A program made the translations under genes and the position numbers. This document shows positions 37,362-45,633 of a DNA stretch of 64,000 bases, piece after piece (positions within the stretch are counted from its first letter, which is position 1; every line of letters starts with the position of its first letter). Where the stretch lies: positions 2,666,001 through 2,730,000 of the forward strand of contig NZ_JAUSYK010000001.1 of the NCBI RefSeq assembly GCF_030816855.1, in the 5' to 3' direction. Source of the DNA: Arthrobacter sp. B3I4 (GTDB taxonomy: Bacteria; Actinomycetota; Actinomycetes; Actinomycetales; Micrococcaceae). The notes below the pieces were generated by a model. The model saw nothing but the letters and a program-made list of their open reading frames with translations. It was not told the origin of the DNA and searched no databases.

Positions 37362-38303
37362 ATGAACCCCTTTGGACTGCCGGACCACCAGCTCGCCGCG
37401 TTTGCCCGCCCCGTCTTGGAATACCTTCCTGCGGGGTTCGACGCCGAGGAAGCGGAGCAGGCAGAGATCGACGACGTCGGGTCCCTCGCCACTCTTGCGT
37501 CTCCGAACGTGGCGGCGGCCAGGATTGCCCGGCTTGGCGTCAAAGTAAGCGTTGAAGACATGACCGAGCGGCTGCTTGAAACCAGCGATGAGCGCACCGT
37601 GGTTTCAGGCCTCAGATACCGCAACCTCGATCCGGACTTCCCGTTCGTGGCGGTCAAGACTACTGCCCGGGTGAACGGCCTATCGGCCGTTAACGCGTTG
37701 GCCGCCCAGGTGAGCGGGGCCTACCGTGGCGTTGACCTGCGTGGCTTTACATTTTGGGAGCAGCCAGGCCTCGAAGAATTAGACGCAGAGAGCTGGGCAA
37801 CATGCATGGCCGGGTCCCTGAGCGCGGCAACACGAACTGGCGAGCGGGACCTGCCCGGGTTTTTGACGATCTCCTGGCCGGAAGCGGCGGGTGAGGTGTT
37901 CCCCGACTACCAGCACGAACATCAGGCGTGGCGGTCAGACGCCCCGGGACTTGCCCCGTTCGTCTCGGAGTCCGACCTGGAGGGGCTTCAAGAGGCGGCG
38001 GACCAGGGCCTGTTGATGTCGCTTCGGGACGACCACGGCTTCGCGGGATTGGCGGCTGCCACGATCTCCCCGCTCTTTGGCCGACGTGCCCTCTGCATGC
38101 TGGACATCCTCCTGTCGAAGCGCCTCCGTGGCAGGGGTCTGGCTGCCGCGGTGCAGTCTTCATTCCTGGCAGGTCAACGCTCGGGTGCGGACACCGTGTG
38201 GGGCCAGATCCACGCGGAGAACCAGCCCTCAATGCGCACTGCCCGGAAGCTGGACCGTCGCGCGGTCCAGCAGGAGTACTTCGTCAGTCTGACCGGACGC
38301 TAA
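37362..38303 (+). CDS. hypothetical protein with a GNAT-like C-terminal domain
   Basis: Protein of 313 residues. The last 110 residues look like a GNAT core: LLSKRLRGRGLAAAVQSSFL would be the acetyl-CoA loop (R-G-R-G-L-A), followed by VWGQIHAENQPSMRTARKL, the typical Asn-containing helix. The N-terminal 200 residues were not recognised; they are acidic and soluble. The ATG at 37362 has TAGCCT 8 nt upstream and no ribosome site. A hairpin follows the stop. Probably an acetyltransferase of unknown substrate. Confidence 0.7.
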   Translation: MNPFGLPDHQLAAFARPVLEYLPAGFDAEEAEQAEIDDVGSLATLASPNVAAARIARLGVKVSVEDMTERLLETSDERTVVSGLRYRNLDPDFPFVAVKTTARVNGLSAVNALAAQVSGAYRGVDLRGFTFWEQPGLEELDAESWATCMAGSLSAATRTGERDLPGFLTISWPEAAGEVFPDYQHEHQAWRSDAPGLAPFVSESDLEGLQEAADQGLLMSLRDDHGFAGLAAATISPLFGRRALCMLDILLSKRLRGRGLAAAVQSSFLAGQRSGADTVWGQIHAENQPSMRTARKLDRRAVQQEYFVSLTGR

Positions 38304-38329
38304 ACCACCGCCCTCGCGGGTTCGGTGGT
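38304..38329 (+). terminator. hairpin after the 37362 gene
   Basis: ACCACCG (38304-38310) pairs with CGGTGGT (38323-38329), with a further short CCC/GGG pairing inside the loop. It lies directly at the stop codon and before the umuD promoter. Confidence 0.45.
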
Positions 38330-38392
38330 CGTGCACCGGCGACCATCGGACAAGGTCGGGTTAAAAGTCGGCCCCCGGGGCTACACTTTTAT

Positions 38393-38408
38393 TCGAACAT
38401 ATATTCGA
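38393..38408 (+). promoter_or_regulatory. LexA-binding SOS box of umuDC
   Basis: TCGAACATATATTCGA matches the actinobacterial SOS box TCGAAC-N4-GTTCGA with one change, and lies 14 bases upstream of the umuD GTG. The flanks extend it into an ATTCGAAC direct repeat. LexA bound here would cover the transcription start. Confidence 0.85.
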
Positions 38409-38421
38409 ACTAAGGTGTGTT

Positions 38422-38853
38422 GTGGGCGTAATCATCGGACCCCGCGTGATAGACGCGGGCACCTCCCTTCTCTCGGTCCTGATCTCGCCGGTGCCCGTCG
38501 CGGCGGGGTATCCCTCGCCGGCTCAGGACTACTTTGAGGGCCGGATCGACCTTAATGAGCACCTGATCAAGGACATCACCAGCACCTACGTCGTCAGGGT
38601 GTCCGGGGATTCGATGGAGGGCGCGGGCATCAGCGACGGGGACGAGCTCATCGTCAACCGGGCGCTGGAGCCCCGCGACGGGTCCGTCGTCGTCGCCGTC
38701 CTCGACGGCGAATTGACCGTCAAGCGCCTGCGCATCAGTGGTTCCGGCGTGATTTTGCAGGCGGACAACCCGCGCTATCCGGACATTGCGGTGGCGGCTC
38801 TGTCTGACCTTGTCATCTGGGGTGTCGCCACCCGCTGCCTGCACCATGTCTGA
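38422..38853 (+). CDS. umuD: UmuD-like S24 autoprotease subunit of DNA polymerase V
   Basis: S24/LexA-type self-cleaving protein of 143 residues. RecA-stimulated cleavage should occur at Ala28-Gly29 ([15 protein letters not shown]), trimming the first 28 residues. The catalytic dyad is Ser64 in [11 protein letters not shown] and Lys101 in DGELTVKRL. Processed UmuD activates the partner UmuC for translesion synthesis. GTG 38422 follows an AAGG site and the LexA box. Its last eight bases overlap umuC, so both are made together when SOS is induced. Confidence 0.93.
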   Translation: MGVIIGPRVIDAGTSLLSVLISPVPVAAGYPSPAQDYFEGRIDLNEHLIKDITSTYVVRVSGDSMEGAGISDGDELIVNRALEPRDGSVVVAVLDGELTVKRLRISGSGVILQADNPRYPDIAVAALSDLVIWGVATRCLHHV

Positions 38854-40138
38854 CTCCGGCTTTGGCAGCGGCAGCATAGCGCTCGTGGACGTGAACTGCT
38901 TTTACGCCAGCGCGGAGCGGGCCTTCGATCCCTCCTTGGAGGGCCGGCCGGTGGTGGTGCTGTCCAACAATGACGGTTGCGCGGTCACCCGCTCGGCCGA
39001 GGCGAAGGCCCTCGGCATCCCGCTGGGTGAACCGTGGTTCAAGCTTGCACCCCGGGCAAAGGAATGGGGGCTGGTTGCCAAGTCCAGCAACTACGAGCTC
39101 TATGGGGACATCAGCGCCCGCGTTATGGAGCTGCTGGGCCGGTATTCGGCCTGGCTGGAGGTTTACAGCATCGACGAAGCTTTCCTTGGTGTGCGCGGCA
39201 GCCCCGAGGAGCTGCTCCGGCTCGGGCACGCCATGAAGACTGCGGTCCGCCGCAATGTTGGAGTTCCGGTCTGCGTGGGCATCGCCGGCACCAAAACCCT
39301 GGCGAAGCTTGCGAACAAGTGGGCCAAGCACAACCCGGCGTTCGACGGTGTGTGCCACTGGGACTCAATTCCGCCGGAAATGCGGGACAGGCTCATGGCC
39401 GGTCTTTCCGTCATCGAACTGTGGGGAATTTCGACCCGGCTCACGAAGCGCCTGAACGCACTTGGAATCCAAACCGTCCTAGACCTCGCACGGGCGGACC
39501 CGGTTCGGATCCGCGAGCGCTTCTCGGTGGTGCTGATGCGCACCGTTCTGGAGCTGGGTGGTACAGCCTGCATTCCGCTCGAAGAGGAGCGCGCAATCCG
39601 GGACCAGCTGATTTTCAGCCGGTCCTTCGCGACCCCCATCAACTCTGCGGCCGGAATCCGCCAGGTCCTGGGGATCTACGCCCAGCAAGCCAGCGCCCGG
39701 CTCGCTCGACACGGTTTGCAGGCCAAAGTCCTGACCGCCTTCGCAGCAACGTCCTACTACAACCCGCGGGACAGCTCGCATCCGTCCGCCTGCGTCCGGT
39801 TGCCGATGCCCACCGCGGACCCGCTCTTGCTGGCCCGGGCGGCCTATGCCTTGCTCCCCCGGATCGAGGACGGCGTGAAGTACGCGCGGGCGGGCATCAT
39901 GGTCACCGATCTGCGCCCGACCGCCAACCAGGCACCGTTGGCCGTCTTCGAGAACCCGCATGAGGAACGCGGCATCGGCCCGCTGCTGGAAGAGGTCGGC
40001 CGTAAATACGGCAGGGGTTCCATCGGCCTCGGCCATGCAGGCATCCGCGGCGGTCCCGACTGGACGATGAAGCGCGACATGCTGTCCCCGCGCTACACAA
40101 CGCACTGGGACGAGCTGCCCGTGGTGAAGGCCGCCTGA
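38846..40138 (+). CDS. umuC: UmuC-like Y-family translesion DNA polymerase
   Basis: Catalytic subunit of a pol V-like enzyme, 430 residues. The Y-family palm signature is [15 protein letters not shown] (first catalytic Asp), then [10 protein letters not shown] (Asp-Glu pair), followed by [19 protein letters not shown]. The little-finger domain spans about 240-350, and the C-terminal DUF4113-type tail ends in the [12 protein letters not shown] motif characteristic of UmuC. It bypasses lesions with low fidelity. Overlaps umuD and shares its LexA box. Confidence 0.94.
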   Translation: MSDSGFGSGSIALVDVNCFYASAERAFDPSLEGRPVVVLSNNDGCAVTRSAEAKALGIPLGEPWFKLAPRAKEWGLVAKSSNYELYGDISARVMELLGRYSAWLEVYSIDEAFLGVRGSPEELLRLGHAMKTAVRRNVGVPVCVGIAGTKTLAKLANKWAKHNPAFDGVCHWDSIPPEMRDRLMAGLSVIELWGISTRLTKRLNALGIQTVLDLARADPVRIRERFSVVLMRTVLELGGTACIPLEEERAIRDQLIFSRSFATPINSAAGIRQVLGIYAQQASARLARHGLQAKVLTAFAATSYYNPRDSSHPSACVRLPMPTADPLLLARAAYALLPRIEDGVKYARAGIMVTDLRPTANQAPLAVFENPHEERGIGPLLEEVGRKYGRGSIGLGHAGIRGGPDWTMKRDMLSPRYTTHWDELPVVKAA

Positions 40139-40186
40139 CAGGCCCAACCGACAGCCACCCGCAGCCGCCGGCCGCGGTGTCCACGG

Positions 40187-41416
40187 TCAGACCGCCGCGC
40201 GGACCCGTTGCAGGAAGGAATCCAGGATCCGGCTGGCGTCCTCGTGCAGCCGGCGCTCCGCCGCCCGGTGCTGGACGGCGCCCCGCCCAGCGGTTCCTTG
40301 CCCGCCGGTTCCTTCGCCGCCGTCACCTTGCCCGGCGTCGCGCCCTCCGGCGCCCTGCCCTCCGGCGCCTTGCCCGCCGGCACCCTGCCCGCCGCCCTGC
40401 CTGCCGGTGACTTGCCCGCCGTTGTACGTCCCGGTGCCCTGCCCGGCGTCGCGCCCGCCGGCGCCGCTGAGCCGTTCGCCGAGGTAAAGCAAGGCCGCCA
40501 GCACCTCGGACAGTTCCGGGTTGGCGTCTGCGCGCTGTCGCAGCAATCTCAGATGGGCCGCCTGAAGCGCCGGTCCCGGCGTGCAGGCGAGGTCGCGGTC
40601 AAAGCGACGGCGGCAACGCTCGTAGGCAGTCAGTCCTTCGGCCGGAAGCCCGGCCCTCTCGTAGGCGGTCACGAGCGCCGTCCATGCCCGTTCATTCAGC
40701 GGCTCCGCCTGGACGGACAACTGCGCCCAGCGGACCGCCTCGTGGTGCCGGTCGAGGACAGACGCTGTCTCCGCCGCCGCGATCATCGCTCCCACCCGTT
40801 CCGCCGCGTGCCGGGTCCTGGCGTCATCGGCCCAGTCGGCAGCCAGTTCGAATCCGAGCAAAGGTTCAGCAGACAGTTCCAGCGCTTCCACCAGGAGCGG
40901 GTACGCCTCGTCCGGTTTCCTGAGGGTTGCCGCGCGGAGCAGCGCTGCGAAGCGCGACAGATCCAGGTCAACCAACCCGGGATCGAGCAGGTATCCGCTG
41001 TTGGCGGTCCTCAGCGGTCCTGTCTTGGTCTGCCCGGGTTGGATGGCGCGGCGGATCCCACTGACGTAGCTTTCCAGCGTAGCCACTGCCCCCTCGCCGG
41101 CACTGTGTCCCCAGAGCATCTCAATCAGATGGACCTTGGAAACCGGCTTTCCAAGGCTAAGCAGGAGAATCTCCAGAATGTGCCGTGGCTTGCATCCACC
41201 CAGATCCTTTGCGGTCAGCGTCGTGCCGTCGCGGCGGATCACCAGCGGTCCAAACAGTTGGACGGCAATCGATGGTGCTGGTTCCAGCGCGTCGTCCACG
41301 ATGTTCTCCGTTTCCCCAGGCAAAACGATGCAATTCACGTTCCCAGGGCCGGCAGAGAAGAACATCGCACGCTGCGCCTTTGTGTCCAGACGGCCCCTCG
41401 AAGCCCACGGTTGCAC
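40187..41416 (-). CDS. SARP-type (AfsR/BTAD) transcriptional regulator with Gly/Gln-rich tail
   Basis: Regulator of 409 residues. An OmpR-like winged-helix DNA-binding domain (SIAVQLFGPLVIRRDG to the SGIRRAI helix, about 48-125) is followed by a bacterial transcriptional activation domain (VDLDLSRFAALLRAA onward, to about 305). Beyond this is an odd low-complexity Gly/Gln/Ala/Asp tail of about 55 residues with repeated GGQGAG units, then a short helix. SARPs activate secondary-metabolite or stress genes; no obvious target cluster lies nearby. GTG 41416 is preferred because TACCCT stands 6 nt upstream; GTG 41299 with GGAG is an alternative. Confidence 0.85.
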   Translation of the reverse strand: MQPWASRGRLDTKAQRAMFFSAGPGNVNCIVLPGETENIVDDALEPAPSIAVQLFGPLVIRRDGTTLTAKDLGGCKPRHILEILLLSLGKPVSKVHLIEMLWGHSAGEGAVATLESYVSGIRRAIQPGQTKTGPLRTANSGYLLDPGLVDLDLSRFAALLRAATLRKPDEAYPLLVEALELSAEPLLGFELAADWADDARTRHAAERVGAMIAAAETASVLDRHHEAVRWAQLSVQAEPLNERAWTALVTAYERAGLPAEGLTAYERCRRRFDRDLACTPGPALQAAHLRLLRQRADANPELSEVLAALLYLGERLSGAGGRDAGQGTGTYNGGQVTGRQGGGQGAGGQGAGGQGAGGRDAGQGDGGEGTGGQGTAGRGAVQHRAAERRLHEDASRILDSFLQRVRAAV

Positions 41417-41422
41417 GAATGA

Positions 41423-41428
41423 AGGGTA
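41423..41428 (-). promoter_or_regulatory. leaderless -10 hexamer of the SARP regulator
   Basis: TACCCT on the minus strand, then TCATTC, then the GTG at 41416. It supports the longest start for this regulator. Confidence 0.4.
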
Positions 41429-41556
41429 GGCAACAAGCCGGGGAACTACCCGACTTTTGACGGCACAAAAGACGCGTAGGAGGCCCAGTAGCGGTGCGGG
41501 TGGACCCGAGAGGACCGACAGGTAAGTCGGGAACAGGCCAAGTAGGCCCGGTCACC

Positions 41557-42222
41557 TCAGGATTTTGTGTCTGCTGAATTCCTGCGCCGGGCGGCTCTGA
41601 CGATAAACCACAGCACCACCGCGGCCACCGCCGCGTAAACGGCGTAATTGAGGTACCGGGAGTACTGGTCGATGAGTTCGTACTGCGTTCCAAGGAGCGA
41701 GCCCAGGCCGATCAGTAGTCCGTTCCACAAGCCGCTTCCCAAAAGGGTGAAAATGCTGAAGCTGAGGATGTTCATCTTCTGGGCTCCTGCGGGCAGGCTG
41801 ATGAGGCTCCGCACCCCGGGAATCAGTCTGCCGAAGAAAATTGCCGGCCGGCCATGGCGGTCGAACCAGTCCGCGGCTTTCTCGAAGTCTTCCCGCTCCA
41901 CCAAGGGCAGCTTGGACAGCCAGCGGATGGACCGTTCGAGGCCCAGCCGGGCGCCAAGCCAATACAGCAGAAGCGCGCCCGCGTAGGCTCCCAGCGTGCT
42001 GGTCAGGAAGACAAGCGGCAGGCTCATGGATCCCTGTCGCGTCAGGAAGCCGGCAAGCGGCAGGATGACCTCGCTGGGAATCGGCGGGAACACCGTCTCC
42101 GCTAGGGTGAAGAGTCCTACGCCCCACTCGCCCAGAGCATCAATGGCCTTGGCCGCAAAGCCGACAATCCCACCCAGATCCTGCGACGCGGCGGCGATGG
42201 GCACCAGGATGGGCACGGTCAT
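41557..42222 (-). CDS. DedA-family membrane protein
   Basis: DedA protein of 221 residues, an inner-membrane flippase-like family linked to undecaprenyl phosphate or phospholipid recycling. Hallmarks are ETVFPPIPSEVILPLAGFL (re-entrant region with Glu), WFDRHGRPAIFFGRLIPGVRSL (conserved Arg) and PAGAQKMNILSFSIFTLLG. About five hydrophobic segments are visible. The ATG at 42222 has AAGGAG 10 nt upstream; the open frame extends 48 codons further but is not protein-like. Divergent from the phosphatidyltransferase gene. Confidence 0.92.
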   Translation of the reverse strand: MTVPILVPIAAASQDLGGIVGFAAKAIDALGEWGVGLFTLAETVFPPIPSEVILPLAGFLTRQGSMSLPLVFLTSTLGAYAGALLLYWLGARLGLERSIRWLSKLPLVEREDFEKAADWFDRHGRPAIFFGRLIPGVRSLISLPAGAQKMNILSFSIFTLLGSGLWNGLLIGLGSLLGTQYELIDQYSRYLNYAVYAAVAAVVLWFIVRAARRRNSADTKS

Positions 42223-42353
42223 GGGCAAGGACTCCTTGGGTGCAATCGGACACAGGCTACTTCCCACCCTGCCACACCACGGGGCAACGGCTCTCCAAGG
42301 GGCCGCCGCCGGCCATCTACAGCAGCGCTGTGCGTTGCTAGCATGGGGACGAG

Positions 42354-43109
42354 GTGTCCATGCCAAATATCATCGCTCGCGGGACAAGGCGGGACCTGAC
42401 CGCCGCCGCTGCCGCTTATCTCGGTGTGGGCAGTTGGCTGGCGTTTCTGACATCCCCCAGCGCAGCGTTTGGAGTCGTGGCTGTGGGCGCCGGAGCAGCC
42501 GTGCTGGGCACCAACTGCGCCTCCATTCTGCGCCGGGAACCTCCGGCGTTCACTCCGGCTGACCGTGTCACCCTGGGACGAGCCGTCCTGGTGGCGTGTT
42601 GTGCGGTACTCACGGTCACGAGCCTCCTCAGCCCGCATCCCCCGGACGGGCTGCTCCTGATCCTGGGCGCTGCGGCTTTCGGGCTGGACGCCGTCGACGG
42701 TGCTGTGGCGAGGCGAACTCGCTCCACCTCTGCCGATGGTGCACGCTTCGACACCGAAACCGATGCCGCGCTTACGCTTGTGCTGTCCTTTGCCGCCGCT
42801 GCAGCCCTTGGAGCCTGGACGCTGCTGATCGGGCTGATGTACTACGCGTTTTCGGCTGCCGGGAGGTTCCGCCCGGCCCTGCGAAGGACGCTTCCGGTCT
42901 CCCACGGCCGCAAGGCCATCGGCGCTCTGCAGCCTCTCGCATTACTTTTCGCGCTGTCCCCGGGCGTCCCAGTTTTTCCGAAGACGACGGCGGTCTTGTT
43001 GGCCCTCGCGCTGCTGTCGTACTCGTTCGGCCGGGACCTCATCACCCTTGAACGAAGCCACCCAGTCGAGGAGGCGGGCATCAGCGAGGCGGACGCCCTC
43101 GATAGGTGA
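42354..43109 (+). CDS. CDP-alcohol phosphatidyltransferase family protein
   Basis: Membrane enzyme of 251 residues with the complete CDP-alcohol signature DG-x2-AR-x8-G-x3-D-x3-D starting at DGAVARR (about residues 120-142). It should transfer a phosphatidyl group from CDP-diacylglycerol, or use a CDP-alcohol, in phospholipid synthesis; the acceptor is not resolved. About six hydrophobic segments are seen. The GTG at 42354 (or ATG 42360) follows a GGGGACGAGG stretch and a TAGCAT hexamer. Divergent pairing with DedA suggests a shared membrane-lipid theme. Confidence 0.88.
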   Translation: MSMPNIIARGTRRDLTAAAAAYLGVGSWLAFLTSPSAAFGVVAVGAGAAVLGTNCASILRREPPAFTPADRVTLGRAVLVACCAVLTVTSLLSPHPPDGLLLILGAAAFGLDAVDGAVARRTRSTSADGARFDTETDAALTLVLSFAAAAALGAWTLLIGLMYYAFSAAGRFRPALRRTLPVSHGRKAIGALQPLALLFALSPGVPVFPKTTAVLLALALLSYSFGRDLITLERSHPVEEAGISEADALDR

Positions 43110-43153
43110 CCAGGTGACACTAACGGAACGACACGCGACGGGATGAAGCTCAA

Positions 43154-45227
43154 CTACGCGGCGACGAAGAGGTACCAATCGGGGAAGGGGTCTTCAGGTA
43201 GGGTCAGATTGGGATCGGGGCCGGGGTCCGGAGGCGGGTCGAATTCGAGGTCCGGTTCGAAGTCGGGTTCCGGAGCCGGACGCAGGTCCCATTCCAGGCC
43301 GGGGTCGGGGTCCGGGGGCATCGCGGGCCTATAGCCGGGGGCAGGGTCCGGGGGTGTTCGCAACCCGCGGCCCGGTTCATGGCCGCCGGGGTCCCGCGGC
43401 GGTTCGGAACCGACGAGCGGGTCTGCTATCGGAAACTCTGCAGTCAGGGACTCAGCGGCCAGGGAATCTGCAGGCAGGAGGCCATCGGGCATTCGGGGTG
43501 GTTCCCAGTCCTGATGTTCGCTTGGGTAGGTGCGGCCTGTTGGGGACGTCCAGCCGGGCGGGTGGTCTCTACTGGCTCCAGTGGGTGTCCAGGCGGTGGT
43601 GTGTTTGAGGCCGTGGTGTTTACGGCAGGCCTGGCCCAGGTTAGTGATCCCGGTCGTGCCGCCGTCGGCCCAGGCCAGCAGGTGGTCCGTTTCGTTATCC
43701 AGCGACGCGTTGTTACAGCCCGGGAACGAGCACTTCGCGTCCCGCAGCCGCAGCCACTGCCGCAGGGCCTTGCTTGGCCGGTAGCTTTTCCGGCCGATCT
43801 CCAACGGCGCCCCGTCCCGCGGATCAACCAGCACCCGGTACATCGAGTCAGTGCCCCCGGCCACCAGCCGGCGGGCCATCGACGGCGGGATCGGGCCGTA
43901 CCCGTCCAACATCGCTGGTTCCTCCGTGAATCCCAGCAGCGACAGAACCGGTACGGTGACCAGCACCTGCGCCCGCGGGAACCGCACATCCCCCAGCAAC
44001 CCAGCCCCTCTAACGCCGGAAGCGGCCGACCCGGAAGCAGAACCGGTGCTGCCGGACCATGAAGCACCGGTGCCGATCTCGTTGCCGCTTTCGGCGCCGG
44101 TGCCGGTGCCGGTGATAGTTACGGCGGCTATTTCGTTGCCGTCGGTGCCGTTGCTGCTGCCGCTGCCGCTGCCGGTGATCTCGCCGGTGAGGAGCAGGTC
44201 CGCGGTGACGTCAGCGCGGAGCTGCGTGAGGTTCCGTCCCTCGGTCGGGCTCTGCAGGGCCCGGGCCGTGGCGGTGGTCCGTTCCCAGATCCCTGCCGCG
44301 GTGTCCGCGGGCAGATACGTGTTGTACCAGGCCATCCCGTCGCTGTCGGGCAGGAATTCCACCCGCCGGTCCTGCACGCTTTTGGTATGCCGGGCTTCGA
44401 TGCTGTCCGGGTGGTGGCGTTCCCGCCACGTCCGGGCCTTCGCACGGAACCGGCCCGGCACCAGTTCCCCCGCCGGGCAGCCCCTCGCCGGGTCCGGGAA
44501 CGACCAGGTCCGGGAAGTACGGTGCCATAAAGTGCGCCTCCAGCGCCGCGGCGCCTGCCGGGTCCAGGTTCATGGTCTCATCGACCATGATCCGGGCGTG
44601 CTGCCAGGAAATCTGCCCGGCCTGCAACGCCCCCAGCGTCAGCGGCAACACTGTCGTCAACGCCACCGCCTGACCAATCAACGCGTCGGCGGAGCGTTCA
44701 CTGACCGTCAACACACACGCAAGCTCCGCGACCATCGACATCCGGTGCACCGTGCGCTGCTGCGGCGCCGACACCGGCGGCATCAACGCCTCCGACACCT
44801 CGAGGTACTCCGCAGTCAGCCGGGTCTTCACCGCCGCGAACTGCCCCTCCAACCGCGCCACCTCCGCGAGCCCGTCCAGGCACGCATCCGCCGCCTCACG
44901 CAACGGATCCTCAACAAACACAGCACCCTCGCTAGCCTCAGAACTGGCCTCAGGCACAGAACCGGCATCAGCCAGGGGCCCGGCCCCAGGCGCGGCGCCT
45001 GCAGCAGCCAGGGGGCCGGCCTCGCGGGAAGAACCGGCAACGGGCACAAGCTCACCGACCACGACACCGCCGCCGGCCAGGGAACCAGCCGCAGGCGAGG
45101 GAACGGCGTTGAGTGGCTCGCAGTCCTCCAGCACCACCCCCACAGAAGCAGCAAACGCCGTAACCGACGCAAGAAGCGCAGCCACCGCCGACCTGCTCTC
45201 CGCACTCAAAGCCACTCCGCTTCTCAT
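43154..45227 (-). pseudogene. DUF222 / HNH endonuclease protein, interrupted by a 1-nt frameshift
   Basis: DUF222-HNH proteins are abundant, poorly understood actinobacterial nucleases. The first frame (from ATG 45227) gives most of the DUF222 domain, ending at APYFPDLVV. The second frame resumes at LVPGRFRAKARTWRERHHPDS and continues into the HNH domain (CSFPGCNN, ETDHLLAWADGG, CRKHHGLKH). Removing one C from the CCCCC run at 44467-44471 restores 690 residues. Ala/Gly/Thr low-complexity inserts and an Asp/Pro-rich tail are typical of the family. The homopolymer site suggests an assembly error, though decay is possible. TAGGCT lies 6 nt before the ATG. Confidence 0.85.
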
Positions 45228-45233
45228 ACCCAA

Positions 45234-45239
45234 AGCCTA
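45234..45239 (-). promoter_or_regulatory. leaderless -10 hexamer of the DUF222-HNH gene
   Basis: TAGGCT, then TTGGGT, then the ATG at 45227 (minus strand). The degenerate copy of the gene start next door keeps the same layout (TAGTCT at 45477-45472). Confidence 0.5.
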
Positions 45240-45291
45240 CTCACGGGCACCGACAATATAGACGGACCGGCGCAGTCCGCACAGCAGCCGA

Positions 45292-45465
45292 TCAGCGCAA
45301 ACAGGGCACAGCGCGGAACAACTCCGGGCGGGCCCAGCTGGCGACGCCGAAGAGCAGGGCAGCAAACGAAGCACTGGGCGCGGCTAGCGGCGCACCCAAA
45401 GCAGCAACTGGGGCGCCTACCACCGCGGCCCTGCTCCCCGCACTCAAAGCCACCCCGCTTCCCAT
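45292..45465 (-). pseudogene. relic duplicate of the DUF222-HNH gene start
   Basis: A 57-codon frame begins MGSGVALSAGSRAAVVGAPV, closely matching MRSGVALSAESRSAVAALLA at the start of the neighbouring DUF222 gene. The DNA match is strong over about 50 bases and then fades into an unrelated Ala-rich sequence ending at TGA 45292. TAGTCT-N6-ATG upstream copies the promoter layout too. It looks like the surviving 5' end of a tandem paralog whose remainder was deleted. Confidence 0.65.
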
Positions 45466-45474
45466 GGGAAAAGA

Positions 45475-45603
45475 CTAGAAGTGGGGTGGAACATTGAAGG
45501 AGAACCGCGCCGGCGCCGGCGCCGGCTGCTGCGGCTGCGGCTGCGGCTGCGGCGGCGGCTGCGCCGGCGGCTGCGGCTGCACCAGACGCTGCCGCCAGCT
45601 CAT
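45475..45603 (-). CDS. small Pro/Gln-rich open frame of 42 codons (doubtful)
   Basis: From ATG 45603 the frame reads MSWRQRLVQPQPP, then repeated Q-P units, ending RFSFNVPPHF and a TAG that is also part of the next -10 hexamer. The FNVPP ending resembles the opening of Pro-rich actinobacterial membrane proteins, so it may be the stump of a lost gene. It has no clear ribosome site. Real expression is uncertain. Confidence 0.25.
   Translation of the reverse strand: MSWRQRLVQPQPPAQPPPQPQPQPQQPAPAPARFSFNVPPHF
45518..45592. repeat. GGCTGC / GCCGGC hexamer-rich low-complexity tract
   Basis: About 75 bases built from GCCGGC and GGCTGC units, prone to slippage. On the minus strand it encodes the P-Q repeats of the small open frame. 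Confidence 0.75.
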
Positions 45604-45633
45604 CCTGTCGTCGACCCAGCTGGCTAGGGACAC

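Noticed and set aside
40280..40480. CRISPR-like or minisatellite array
   Set aside because: The repeats are short codon repeats in frame with the SARP tail, with no spacers.
43154..45633. Mobile element or homing endonuclease because of the HNH domain
   Set aside because: DUF222-HNH genes are ordinary actinobacterial families; no terminal repeats, target duplication or transposase is present.
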